Shown here: piece after piece, positions 28,470 through 37,450 of the stretch
Position numbering within the stretch: the stretch's first letter is position 1
Layout: each line of letters starts with the position of its first letter
DNA from: Rhodocyclaceae bacterium
GTDB lineage: Bacteria; Pseudomonadota; Gammaproteobacteria; Burkholderiales; Rhodocyclaceae
Direction: 5' to 3'
DNA length: 51,940 nucleotides
Assembly: GCA_008080565.1 (NCBI GenBank)
Contig: VIKE01000040.1
Span: 1 to 51,940, forward strand
The notes under the pieces: model-generated
Databases searched by the model: none
Seen by the model: only the letters and a program-made list of their open reading frames with translations
What the model was told of the DNA's origin: nothing
Program-made: the position numbers and the translations under genes

Positions 28470-30451
28470 GTCGGCCCGACCTTCCGGGTCGGCCTTTTCG
28501 AGCCAGCTGAGTACCGTCGCAAAAAGCAGTTCGGGGCTGGCCGGTTTGGTGATGAAGTCGTCCATGCCGGCGGCCAGGCAAAGAGCCCTATCCTCGGCAT
28601 AGGCGTTGGCGGTCATGGCGATGACCGGTACTTGCCGGCCGTTGGGCAAGGCACGAATCTGGCGGGTTGCGGCCAGCCCGTCGAGGGTCGGCATCTGGAC
28701 GTCCATGAGGATCAGGTTGTAATTGTTGCGGCGGACCAGGTCGACCGCTTGTTTGCCGTCTTCGGCTGTCTCAACGGATAGTCCGGCCTCGGCCAGAATC
28801 TGCCCGGGAATTCACGGGCCAGCCGGGCTTCGGGATGGCTCGGGGTGAGGTCCGGAATATTCCGAAGAGCCTGGCCCCCTTTTTTCAGGCGGGCGGTGAA
28901 CCAGAATATACTGCCTTGGCCCGGCGTACTGCTGGCTCCCGCCGCGCCGCCCATGTGTTCCGCCAGCTTGCGGGTGATGGCCAGCCCGAGGCCGGTTCCG
29001 CCGTATTTTCGGGTCAATGAGTTGTCCGCCTGTTCGAAGGCCGCAAACAATCTGGGCATCGCTTCGGCCGGGATGCCAATGCCGGTGTCTTCCACCTCAA
29101 AGCGCAGCTCCGCACTATCCGCTTCGTCGGCCTGCAGGCGAACCCGCAGGGTAACCGTCCCGGCATCGGTAAATTTGACGGCGTTGGCGGCGTAGTTGAG
29201 AAGGGCCTGGTGGAGCGCAGTCGGATCGCCCAGCAGATTGGGCGGCAGATTTTCGGTTTCGCTGGACAGATTCAGGTGCTTGGTCTGAGCTGCGGATTGC
29301 AGCATGGTCAGGACGTTATCGAGAACCTGTCCGACGTTGAGGGGCGTTTCGGCGAGAACGAGTTTCCCGGCCTCGATTTTCGATAATTCCAGAATGGCGT
29401 TGATAATGCCGAGCAGGTGTTGGCCAGCGTTTTCCAGCTTGTCGAGCTGCCCGGACTGCAACGGGGTCAGACCGCCGCGCCGGATCAGATGGGCCATACC
29501 GGTGACGGCATTGAGCGGGGTCCGGATTTCGTGACTCATATTGGCCAGAAAGGCGCTTTTCGCGATGCTGGCCGCTTCTGCTGCTTCCTTGGCGCGCGAG
29601 AGTTCGACCGTGCGCTCGGCAACCAGTTGTTCGAGGCGGTCGCGATGGCTGGCTAATTCATCCTGGGCGGCCTTGGCCTCGGTTACGTCGCGGGTGATCG
29701 AAAGCAGGCAGGGTTGGCCGTTGAAGCTCATTGGCGAGACGGAGAACATGCCCCAGAAGAGTTCGCCGCACTTTTTGCGAAAGCGGGCCTCGAAGTTCAA
29801 GCGCGACTTTTTTTCGCGGAGCTTCTGGCTGAAATTCTGGCGATCCAGCGGGTCGGCCCAGATCGACAGTTCCAGCGAACTGCGGCCAATCAATTCCTGG
29901 CGCGTGTAGCCGCTCATGTCGAGGAAGGCCTGATTGACGTCGATGTAAATGCCGTCCTCCAAGCTGGTAATGGCGATGGCGTCGAGCGTTGTCTCGAAGG
30001 CCGTGGCGTAACGCCTTTCGCTGTCCTCCTTTGCTTGCTGCGAGAGGATGATGTCGCTGATGTCGCGGAAGAACCACACCCGGCCCATGTATCGTCCGTC
30101 GTCGCCCTGCAGCGCAGCCGAATGGCGGTGCAGGGTACGTCCATCCTTGAGCGGGATGTTGCAGTCGTCTTTCAGGCTCGGATCGGCGTAAAGCGTGCGG
30201 ATACGCGTCAGGAAGACATCTTTGTCGCGGACACGGGCCAGCACCTGTTCGAGAATGGGGGAGTCGGAGGTGCCGATCAGTGCTTCGAGCGGCGAAGCAG
30301 GGCAGGGCATGTCCCACACTGCGAAAAAGCGCTCATTGACCGAGGCCACCGTGTTTTCCGGGGTGACAACAAGAATGCCGCCCGGCGCCTCGTTGAGGAT
30401 GGCGCTTTGCAAGGTGGCGCGAAAGGATTCGCTGTGCGTTTCGAAGGACAT
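28443..30451 (-). pseudogene. Hybrid PAS histidine kinase, receiver domain split off by frameshift/deletion
   Basis: The frame starting at 30451 encodes two PAS domains (about 20-130, 150-265), a HisKA domain with the phosphoacceptor in NMSHEIRTPLNAV (His near 302) and an intact HATPase domain (GTGLGLAITRKLAEHMGG). After EFPG it runs out of frame and stops at 28712. The remainder of a receiver domain continues in another frame from about 28806 (QILAEAGLSVETAEDGK, then MDVQMPTLDG with the acceptor Asp and ITKPAS with the Lys) and stops at 28443. The usual first strand with its acidic pair is missing, so a small deletion with frame change at about 28800-28810 is likely. The kinase part could still be made. 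Confidence 0.75.
28473..28498 (+). terminator. Rho-independent terminator after the hydrolase pair
   Basis: GGCC-c-GACC, loop TTCC-g, GGTC-GGCC, followed by TTTT. It lies inside the last codons of the opposite-strand receiver remnant, so one DNA stretch serves both. Confidence 0.65.
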
Positions 30452-30578
30452 CGAACAAACTTTTTTCGGGCGCAGGTTGGTTATGACCAGACATCATACC
30501 CCTGTCAATAGTATGGGAATTTGCCTTGCCGCTGGCTTGCCTGCTATTCAGGTGGCTGTCGGCCGAGGCTGGGCGCGG

Positions 30579-31349
30579 TCAATGGCCAGGGCGGCAGGTC
30601 AATCGGCGGGTCAGCGGATCCTGAAGGTAGTAGCGGCAAAGCAGGCCGTAGATGGCCGGATATTCTCGGGCGACGACGTCGGGGATGTCGAAGAAACTTT
30701 CCGACAGAACGGCGAAAAACTCGGCGGGGTCGGTGCTGGCATAGGGATCGATCGGCGTATCTTCGCCGCTGTCCACGCGCTGGCAAAAGTTGTCATAGGC
30801 ATCGGAGAACTTGGCTTCCCACTCCGTTTCAGTGATGCCCGAATGCAGCGCCGGCATGCCGTCTGCCTCGCCGTTGAGCATGTCCAGCTTGTGGGCAAAT
30901 TCGTGGATCACGACGTTATAGCCGTCGCCGGCCATTTGCACGTCGTGCCACGAAATGATCAGCGGGCCACCTTCCCAAGCTTCGCCGGAGAGCACGTCGT
31001 CGTATTCATGGACGACGCCGGATTCGTCCTCGATGCGCCGCGGCACGACGAATTCATCGGGGTAAACAACAATGCCGACCCACTCGCGGTAGGCCGCCAG
31101 CCCGAGCTTGAGGATGGGCAGGCAACCCTGGGCGGCGATGGACACGCAGATTTCGTCGGTCAGATCGAGGTCGCCGGCGGTGCTGAATTCCTTCTCGGCG
31201 AGGAAGGCTTCGGCTTTCATTTTTAGCTCTTTTTTCTCGTTGACCGTGAGATCGTCGAGAAAGGGCAGCGCTGCGACGGTGCTCGCCCACAAGGCGTCGG
31301 GAATCTCCGCAACCTTCTTGCCGCGCAGCCTGTCGAGCCAGCGCATCAT
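30579..31349 (-). CDS. mtfA: MtfA-like zinc peptidase (M90)
   Basis: 256 residues. Zinc motif HEFAH (149-153) followed by KLDMLNGEADG, with a further Glu in PAEFFAVLSESFF (about 210-217), all typical of MtfA. In Escherichia coli MtfA binds the glucose-regulator Mlc and has aminopeptidase activity; whether this partner exists here is unknown. Its start overlaps the upstream transporter stop (ATGATG), so they are coupled. A copy of the dispersed repeat lies in the N-terminal part, encoding LTVNEKK. Confidence 0.88.
   Translation of the reverse strand: MMRWLDRLRGKKVAEIPDALWASTVAALPFLDDLTVNEKKELKMKAEAFLAEKEFSTAGDLDLTDEICVSIAAQGCLPILKLGLAAYREWVGIVVYPDEFVVPRRIEDESGVVHEYDDVLSGEAWEGGPLIISWHDVQMAGDGYNVVIHEFAHKLDMLNGEADGMPALHSGITETEWEAKFSDAYDNFCQRVDSGEDTPIDPYASTDPAEFFAVLSESFFDIPDVVAREYPAIYGLLCRYYLQDPLTRRLTCRPGH
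31231..31248 (+). repeat. Dispersed GTTGACCGT repeat, copy G (inside mtfA)
   Basis: TTTTTCTCGTTGACCGTG on the + strand, antisense to mtfA. TTTTTAGCTC just before it matches the upstream TTTT-GCT part of the long form. Confidence 0.65.
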
Positions 31350-32230
31350 TTTTTCATGGTCAGCCAGATCCCCGAGAAAATCAGGGCGATGCCGAAATAG
31401 TGGTACCAGAACGGTACTTCACCAAGGAACAGGAAGGAGAGCAGCGTGCCGAACACCGGCATGAGGTGGATGAACAGGCTGGCTTTGTTGGCGCCGACTT
31501 CGGCGACGCCCTTGTTGTAGAAAATGTAGCCAAGGAAGCTCGGGAAGAGCCCGACGTAGGCCAGGGCGGTCAGCGAGCCGAGGTGGAGGTTGATGTGCCG
31601 GCCTTGCGCCAGTTCCCAGGCGTAGGCAGGGCCGAGCGCGCAGAGGCCGATGGCGGTGGTCGCGCCGAGCATGAGCATCGGATGCACGCCGGCCGGGCGC
31701 CAGGCCAGCGCCACGGTGTAGATGGCCCAGTCGAGCACGGCGACGAGCATCCAGACGTCGCCGACATTGAGGTTGAGATGGGCGAGCACGGCCAGGTCGC
31801 CGCGCGACACAATGGTCAGCGCGCCGCACAGCGAAATGAAGACGCCGATGCCTTCGATCCGCCGCAGGTGCTTGCCGAGGAAGGCCCAGGAGATGGCGAT
31901 GGTGGCGATCGGCACGAAGGAGTTGAGCAGCGCCGCATTGGTTGCACTGGTGTCCTGCAGGGCGATGTAGGCGAAGGTGTTGTAGCCGCCGACGCCGAGC
32001 AGGCCGAGAACGAGCAGGGGTCGCCAGCCTTTTTTCAGCAACGGCCACTGGGTCTTGAGGTGGGGCAGGGCGAGCGGCAGGATCAGCGCAAAGGCGATGG
32101 TCCACCGCCAGAAGGCGAAGCCCAGTGGAGGAATGTCGCCACGGGCACCTCGGCCGACCACCATGTTCCCGGACCAGAAAAGCACGGTCAGGATCAGCAG
32201 GAGGTAGGGGTTGGCAAACAGTTTTTTCAT
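31346..32230 (-). CDS. EamA/DMT-superfamily inner-membrane transporter
   Basis: 294 residues from ATG 32230 (the frame is open to 32305, but that extension is hydrophilic and overlaps the divergent promoter region). About ten membrane helices in two EamA repeats; the first has LTVLFWSGNMVVGRG and the second ends in LGEVPFWYHYFGIALIFSGIWLTM. Drug/metabolite family, usually exporters of amino acids or metabolites; substrate not deducible. Coupled to mtfA downstream; divergent from relA. Confidence 0.9.
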   Translation of the reverse strand: MKKLFANPYLLLILTVLFWSGNMVVGRGARGDIPPLGFAFWRWTIAFALILPLALPHLKTQWPLLKKGWRPLLVLGLLGVGGYNTFAYIALQDTSATNAALLNSFVPIATIAISWAFLGKHLRRIEGIGVFISLCGALTIVSRGDLAVLAHLNLNVGDVWMLVAVLDWAIYTVALAWRPAGVHPMLMLGATTAIGLCALGPAYAWELAQGRHINLHLGSLTALAYVGLFPSFLGYIFYNKGVAEVGANKASLFIHLMPVFGTLLSFLFLGEVPFWYHYFGIALIFSGIWLTMKK

Positions 32231-32339
32231 TGTCGCCGGATTATGCCTGATCGGGCTGAAGCTCGCGCTGCATGGCCGTGTCGTGGGCAATTTGGCGCTT
32301 GTCATGCCGGCCCCGGAAGATCGGTCTTATAATTGCGCC

Positions 32340-34562
32340 ATGGTTTCCGTCGTCCATTCTGTCGCCTCGCAAAGCGACTTCGAACAGTTCCTGGTCACGT
32401 TGGCAGAGGGCTTGGCCCCTGCCGATGCAGAACGTCTAAAATCTGCCGTCGAATACGCTTGGACCACCTACGGCGAACGCACGCTGGGCAGCGGTGAGCG
32501 CATCTGGTCGCACGCGCTGGGCATGGCGGTGATCATCGCCGGCCTCAAGCTCGACGTCGAGTCGCGCATTGCCGCGCTGCTCTTCGCCATTCCAGCTCAG
32601 GACGAGCACGGCATCGCCAGCATCGAAACACGCTTCGGCAAGCCGGCGGCGCATCTCGTGCAGGGCATTTCGCGCCTCAATAAACTGCGGCCGATTGCCA
32701 AGGGCTTTGTCGCTACCAACATTGAGGCCGGCGAGGTCAATCCGGTCGAGATGAAGGCGCAGATTGAAGTCCTGCGCAAGATGCTGCTGGCCATGGTCGA
32801 GGACATTCGCGTCGTGCTGCTGCGTCTGGCCAGCCGGACGCAGACCTTGCGGTTTTACGCGGCCAATCCGGACGACCTGCGCGTCCAGGTGGCGCGCGAA
32901 ACGCTCGAACTCTATTCGCCGCTGGCCAACCGCCTTGGCGTCTGGGAATTGAAGTGGGAATTGGAGGACTTGTCCTTCCGCTTCATCCACCCGGAAACCT
33001 ACAAGAAGCTGGCCAAACTGCTTGACGAAAAACGCAGCGAGCGCGAGCAGTTCATCGTCGATGCCGTGGCCAAAGTGCGCACCGAACTCGAAGCCGCCGG
33101 TGTGCACAACGCCGAGATCTACGGGCGGCCGAAGCATATCTACAGCATCTGGAACAAGATGCGCAAAAAAGGCGTCGAGTTCTCGGAAGTCTATGACGTG
33201 CGCGCCTTGCGCATCATCGTCGACGACCTGCGCGAGTGCTACACCGCGCTGGGCATCGTGCACAACCTGTGGCTACCGATTCCCAAGGAATTCGACGACT
33301 ACATCTCGAATCCCAAGGGTAACAATTACCGCTCGCTGCATACCGCCGTTCGCTGCCCGGATGGGCGCAGCCTGGAAATCCAGATCCGTACCTGGGAAAT
33401 GCACAAGCACGCCGAACTCGGCGTCGCCGCTCACTGGCGCTACAAGGAAGGCAGTAAGCGGACGACCGAGGACGACTACGACGAAAAGATCGCCTGGCTG
33501 CGCCAACTGCTGACCTGGAAGGACGAAGTCGCCGACAGTTCGGACTGGGTCAAACATTACAAGCAGGCGGCACTCGACGAGACCATCTACGTCATCACGC
33601 CGCAAGGCAAGGTCGTCGACTTGCCGGCCGGCTCGACGCCGGTCGATTTCGCCTATCGCGTGCATACCGATCTCGGCCACCGTTGCCGGGGTGCCAAGAT
33701 CGCCGGCCATCTGGTGCCGCTCAATACGGCGCTGGAAACCGGGCAGGAAGTCGAGATCGTCACCGCCAAGGTCGGCGGTCCGTCGCGCGACTGGCTCAAC
33801 CCCTTGCTGGGCTACATCCATACCAAGAGCGCCCGGGTCAAGGTGCGCGCGTGGTTCTCCAATCTGGCGCTCGAAGAAACGCTGAGCGAAGGCCGTGGCC
33901 TGATCGCCAAGGAATTGCAGCGGGCCGGCCAGACCGGGGCGAATATTGAAGAGTTGTCGCACAAGCTCGGTTTCGCCAAGGCCGACGACCTGTACATCGC
34001 TGCTGCCCGTGGCGACCTCAACCAGCGGCAGTTCCAGGCCGTCGCCAAGGGTGGCGACCTGCTGGCCGAAACCCAGTTGCCGGACGAAGTGCTGGCCAAG
34101 CCGAGCAAGCCGGTCCAGGGCAACCAGGGCATCCTGATCGTTGGCGTCGACAAGCTGCTGACTCAACTCGCCCGTTGCTGCAAGCCGGCTCCACCCGATG
34201 AAATCCAGGGTTTCATCACGCGTGGCAAAGGCATCTCCATCCATCGCATGGACTGTCCCAATTTTTCAAATCTCGCTGCACTGCATCCGGAACGGGTCAT
34301 CGAAACCGACTGGGGCCTGACGACGACTGGCGTCTTTGCTGCCGACATCATTGTCGATGCGCATGACCGTCAGGGCCTGCTGCGCGATATTTCCGAAATA
34401 TTTACCCGCGAGCGGCTCAACGTCATCGGCGTGAACACGCAGTCCAAGCAGGGCAAGGCGCACATGAGCTTTACCGTCGAAATTACCAACCTGCAACAAA
34501 TGCAGAAGACGCTGACCCTCATCCACGAGGTCGAAGGCGTCGTTGGCGTACGCCGCGCCTGA
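32340..34562 (+). CDS. relA: (p)ppGpp synthetase RelA, with degenerate hydrolase domain
   Basis: 740 residues from ATG 32340. Makes (p)ppGpp on starved ribosomes. The N-terminal HD-type hydrolase region (about 45-190) lacks the His-Asp pair (LLFAIPAQDE in place of the usual LLHDVVED), so hydrolysis is unlikely. The synthetase region has HIYSIWNKMRKKGVEFSEVYDVRALR; the acidic E-x-x-D before VRALR fits RelA rather than the bifunctional SpoT type. YRSLHTAV and EIQIRTWEMHKHAELGVAAHW follow, then TGS (about 405-465) and a C-terminal ACT domain. A separate SpoT-type hydrolase must exist elsewhere for viability (inference). Confidence 0.93.
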   Translation: MVSVVHSVASQSDFEQFLVTLAEGLAPADAERLKSAVEYAWTTYGERTLGSGERIWSHALGMAVIIAGLKLDVESRIAALLFAIPAQDEHGIASIETRFGKPAAHLVQGISRLNKLRPIAKGFVATNIEAGEVNPVEMKAQIEVLRKMLLAMVEDIRVVLLRLASRTQTLRFYAANPDDLRVQVARETLELYSPLANRLGVWELKWELEDLSFRFIHPETYKKLAKLLDEKRSEREQFIVDAVAKVRTELEAAGVHNAEIYGRPKHIYSIWNKMRKKGVEFSEVYDVRALRIIVDDLRECYTALGIVHNLWLPIPKEFDDYISNPKGNNYRSLHTAVRCPDGRSLEIQIRTWEMHKHAELGVAAHWRYKEGSKRTTEDDYDEKIAWLRQLLTWKDEVADSSDWVKHYKQAALDETIYVITPQGKVVDLPAGSTPVDFAYRVHTDLGHRCRGAKIAGHLVPLNTALETGQEVEIVTAKVGGPSRDWLNPLLGYIHTKSARVKVRAWFSNLALEETLSEGRGLIAKELQRAGQTGANIEELSHKLGFAKADDLYIAAARGDLNQRQFQAVAKGGDLLAETQLPDEVLAKPSKPVQGNQGILIVGVDKLLTQLARCCKPAPPDEIQGFITRGKGISIHRMDCPNFSNLAALHPERVIETDWGLTTTGVFAADIIVDAHDRQGLLRDISEIFTRERLNVIGVNTQSKQGKAHMSFTVEITNLQQMQKTLTLIHEVEGVVGVRRA

Positions 34563-34587
34563 GCAGTCGGGTTTACCGGGAGAAAGC

Positions 34588-34767
34588 ATGAAAGGCAATT
34601 TCGCTGCCGTCGCCTTGATCGCCATCGGCGCCATTGCCCTGGCCGTCAATCTCGACCTGTTTGAACTGGATCTGGTCGGGCTGATCAAGAAATGGTGGCC
34701 GCTGGTGCTGATTTTGCTCGGGGTTGGCTTGTTCTTTACGCCGGATGACGGTGGAAAGCGTGGCTGA
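34588..34767 (+). CDS. Small two-helix membrane protein (LiaI/DUF5668-like)
   Basis: 59 residues: KGNFAAVALIAIGAIALAVN, a short loop LDLFELDLVGLIKKWWP, then LVLILLGVGLFF and a charged tail. A GGGAGA lies before the ATG, 25 bases after the relA stop, so it may share that transcript. The hairpin with KKWWPLVLILLGVGL is typical of LiaI/LiaF-type membrane domains. Function unknown. Confidence 0.7.
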   Translation: MKGNFAAVALIAIGAIALAVNLDLFELDLVGLIKKWWPLVLILLGVGLFFTPDDGGKRG

Positions 34768-35201
34768 TAGTGGCTTCCATAACCTGACTTGCCAATCGAA
34801 GACGCATAGCGAGGCGCAAATCACGCTATCTGATTGGCAGAGGTTCGAGCGGTTCCGCTTCGTACCTATTGCCATCATCTGCAAGATATGGCGCCAGTGA
34901 TTCATCGCTTGACTGCGAAATTCAAAAGCTGTTGCTCACGTTTCGGAATCCGGTTTCTCCCTTGAGCAGTTGCAATGCAGCCGGCCCCGGCCATTGGATT
35001 CGCCGACCTGAAAGACACCGCCTGACTCCGATCAGACATTGAGGCCGCGAAAAATCGGGGGATCTGCTCGTGGGCTGGCGGAATTGCTGAAATTTCATTG
35101 TGAGTAAACGACAGCCTTGTCACCGATTGGACATGTGAACTGCGTAAACTGAGGCGAACGCGAATACTGCGGTTATTTAACGTATATCACTGTTCCCCGG
35201 A
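34768..35201 (+). other. 434-base intergenic region before the Sia-like operon
   Basis: No gene seen. It contains a nested inverted repeat at 34781-34845 and, towards 35201, the leader of the Sia-like operon. I could not assign a convincing -35/-10 pair. Confidence 0.5.
34781..34845. repeat. Nested inverted repeat (long hairpin)
   Basis: AACCT and TGCCAATC on the left pair with GATTGGCA and AGGTT on the right, and an inner ATAGCG/CGCTAT pair lies between: 19 pairs over 65 bases. No T-run follows. It could be a structured transcript end after relA and the small membrane gene, or a remnant repeat. Confidence 0.5.
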
Positions 35202-36455
35202 ATGCCCACCTTGGAAATATCCACCCTGCTCCCGCTCGATTGCCGCCCACGCTTCCAGCAGCCGACCGCTGAGGATCTTTGCGTTCAGACTCCCTCGGTC
35301 ACCGCCGAAGACAACAATGAAATTGTCATGGAGATATTCTCCAAGTACCGTGATCTCACCAGTCTGCCAGTAATTGAGGTTGGCAAGCCCATCGGCCTCA
35401 TCAACCGCGGCATCTTCCTATCGCAGATGAGCAAGCCCTTCCACAAAGAGGTTTACAGCCGCAAGAGTTCCATTGCCTTTATGGACAAGGAGCCGCTGGT
35501 GGTCGAAGCCAGCATGGACATCGAGGCGCTGACCTTCAAGGCGGTGGAGTACGGCGAGAAGGCACTGGCCGACGGCTTCATTATCACCTGTGGCGGCCGT
35601 TTTGCAGGCATCGGTCACGGTCTGCAATTGATGCGGGTGGTGGCGGACATGCAGGCAGCCCGTAACCGCCAGATCATGCATAGCATCGAATATGCGAGCG
35701 TGATTCAACGTTCCATGCTGCGTACTTCGCGTGACACAATGCTGCACACCCTGAAGGATGCAGATCTGGTTTGGGAGCCGCGTGATGTGGTGGGCGGCGA
35801 CTTTTATTACTTCGTCGCTCGTAGCGACGGCTGGTTTGGAACCGTTGCCGATTGCACCGGCCACGGCGTGCCCGGCGCGTTTATGACGCTGATTGCTTCC
35901 AGCTGCCTGGGTCAAGCAATTGACCAGCACGGCCCAACTGACCCATCGCTATTGCTAGGCAGTGTCAACCGTGGAATCAAGCAGATGCTTGGCCAGGTCG
36001 ACGGGCAGGACGAAACCCCTGAATCGGATGACGGTATGGATGCTGCCTGCTTCTGGTACGACGCCGGCAGCCGCCGGTTGCTATTTGCTGGCGCAAAATC
36101 AAGCCTCTTCGTGCTGCACCCGGGCGAGGATGGCGTGGAGATGGTTGAGGGTGACCGCAAGTGCGTGGGCTACGTCGACAGCGGGCTAGATTTTACTTGG
36201 CAGAAGCGGGTAGTGCAGATGCAAACCGGTAGCCTCGTGTTTGTGACCACCGACGGTCTGATCGATCAGGTCGGCGGCCCCAAGTCCATCGCCTTCGGCA
36301 AGCGCCGTATTCGCGACCTCATCCTGGCCAACCGCGACCGTCCGGCCAGTGAGATCAATCGCGCCATGCAGGAGGCGATGGGTGGCTGGCAGGGTCCGAA
36401 CCACCGCCGCGACGACGTTACCTTCTTCTGCTTCCGCGTACAGGAACCGCAATGA
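35202..36455 (+). CDS. siaA: SiaA-like PP2C phosphatase with CBS-like input domain
   Basis: 417 residues. The C-terminal half is a SpoIIE/PP2C-type phosphatase with metal residues in VVGGDFYYF (Asp200) and VADCTGHGVPGAFMT (Asp217), and a late GLIDQVGG. The N-terminal half is soluble and CBS-like (LPVIEVGKPIGLINRGIFLSQM and FMDKEPLVVEASMDIE), joined by a helix (QIMHSIEYASVIQRSML). Pseudomonas SiaA instead has membrane helices and HAMP; here the input appears cytoplasmic. By family logic it dephosphorylates the DUF1987 protein encoded two genes downstream. Overlaps the next gene by ATGA. Confidence 0.82.
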   Translation: MPTLEISTLLPLDCRPRFQQPTAEDLCVQTPSVTAEDNNEIVMEIFSKYRDLTSLPVIEVGKPIGLINRGIFLSQMSKPFHKEVYSRKSSIAFMDKEPLVVEASMDIEALTFKAVEYGEKALADGFIITCGGRFAGIGHGLQLMRVVADMQAARNRQIMHSIEYASVIQRSMLRTSRDTMLHTLKDADLVWEPRDVVGGDFYYFVARSDGWFGTVADCTGHGVPGAFMTLIASSCLGQAIDQHGPTDPSLLLGSVNRGIKQMLGQVDGQDETPESDDGMDAACFWYDAGSRRLLFAGAKSSLFVLHPGEDGVEMVEGDRKCVGYVDSGLDFTWQKRVVQMQTGSLVFVTTDGLIDQVGGPKSIAFGKRRIRDLILANRDRPASEINRAMQEAMGGWQGPNHRRDDVTFFCFRVQEPQ

Positions 36456-37021
36456 ACGCATCACGTATCATAAAAGACTTTGGCACTTTCTTCGAGATCG
36501 CATGCCAGCAACGGGTGATTTTCTACTACGTTGGTTATTTCTCGCAGAACGTAGTGGCAGCCATGGCCGACGCGGTCCGACTGCAGCTGGAAATGAGCGG
36601 AGTGAACGGTCCGACCCGCCGCAAGCTGTTCTCTTCCTTCATCGAGATGGCGCAGAACATTATTCACTACTCGGCCGACTCGCTGACCCCTATCGACCAA
36701 GACAATCACGAGTTGCGTCATGGTTCAGTTTGCATTAGCGAGAAGGAAGGGCAATACCTGCTGCAGTGCGCAAATCCCATCGATGCCACGGTAGCTGAAG
36801 GCCTGCGTGAGCGACTGCAATCACTGCGCAGCATGACGCTGGAGGAAATCAAGCAGGCATACAAGGAATCACTGCGCGCCGAGGCGCCCGAGGGCAGCAA
36901 GGGTGCCGGCCTTGGCTTCCTGACTATGGCGCGCGACTCGAGCGAACCGCTGGAATTCGACTTCCAGCCTTTGGAGGATCACCCAGACACGGTGGTATTT
37001 AACCTCAAGGCCACGATCTGA
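36452..37021 (+). CDS. siaB: SiaB-like protein kinase
   Basis: 189 residues. A GHKL-type ATPase of the anti-sigma-kinase kind: N-box SFIEMAQNIIHYS and G-box GSKGAGLGFLTMARDSS, no phosphoacceptor His. In the Pseudomonas Sia system SiaB phosphorylates SiaC on a Thr; the same role is expected here. Start overlaps the stop of the phosphatase gene, giving coupled synthesis of the opposing enzymes. Confidence 0.82.
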   Translation: MNASRIIKDFGTFFEIACQQRVIFYYVGYFSQNVVAAMADAVRLQLEMSGVNGPTRRKLFSSFIEMAQNIIHYSADSLTPIDQDNHELRHGSVCISEKEGQYLLQCANPIDATVAEGLRERLQSLRSMTLEEIKQAYKESLRAEAPEGSKGAGLGFLTMARDSSEPLEFDFQPLEDHPDTVVFNLKATI

Positions 37022-37051
37022 ACACCGATACGACAATAGCGAGAAATATGT

Positions 37052-37441
37052 ATGGAAACTTTGTATATCGCCGCCACGCCTAGTTCACCGGAAGTGAATT
37101 TCGATTTTGCCCAGCACCAGCTGAGCATACGTGGCGAGTCCTACCCCGAAAATGCGGCTGCCTTTTACGGCGATATCATTAAGCGCCTGCGTGAGTATCT
37201 GGCCAGTTGCAACAAGACCAGCGTCAACGTGGATATCTCGCTGGCCTACTTCAATAGCTCCAGCACCAAGATGCTGTTCAATATTTTCGAGGCATTCAAG
37301 AATGCAGTAGACGCTGGGAACGAGATCGTACTTAACTGGTACCACTACGAAGAGGACGACACCATCCTTGAGTTCGGCCAAGAATTGCATGTCGATTTCC
37401 CGGAGATCACCTTCGTCGATCACCCTGTGAAATCAGCCTAG
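37052..37441 (+). CDS. siaC: SiaC-like switch protein (DUF1987)
   Basis: 129 residues. STAS/anti-anti-sigma-like fold with the phosphorylatable patch YFNSSSTKMLFNIFEAF (Ser/Thr at 69-72). In Pseudomonas the unphosphorylated form binds and activates the SiaD diguanylate cyclase. Located 30 bases after the kinase and nine before the cyclase gene, matching the siaABCD order. Confidence 0.85.
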   Translation: METLYIAATPSSPEVNFDFAQHQLSIRGESYPENAAAFYGDIIKRLREYLASCNKTSVNVDISLAYFNSSSTKMLFNIFEAFKNAVDAGNEIVLNWYHYEEDDTILEFGQELHVDFPEITFVDHPVKSA

Positions 37442-37450
37442 GCGATTGTC

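Noticed and set aside
35964..35976. GTCAACCGTGGAA inside the SiaA-like gene as a ninth repeat copy
   Set aside because: Two mismatches in the core and no T-tract or C/G step before it.
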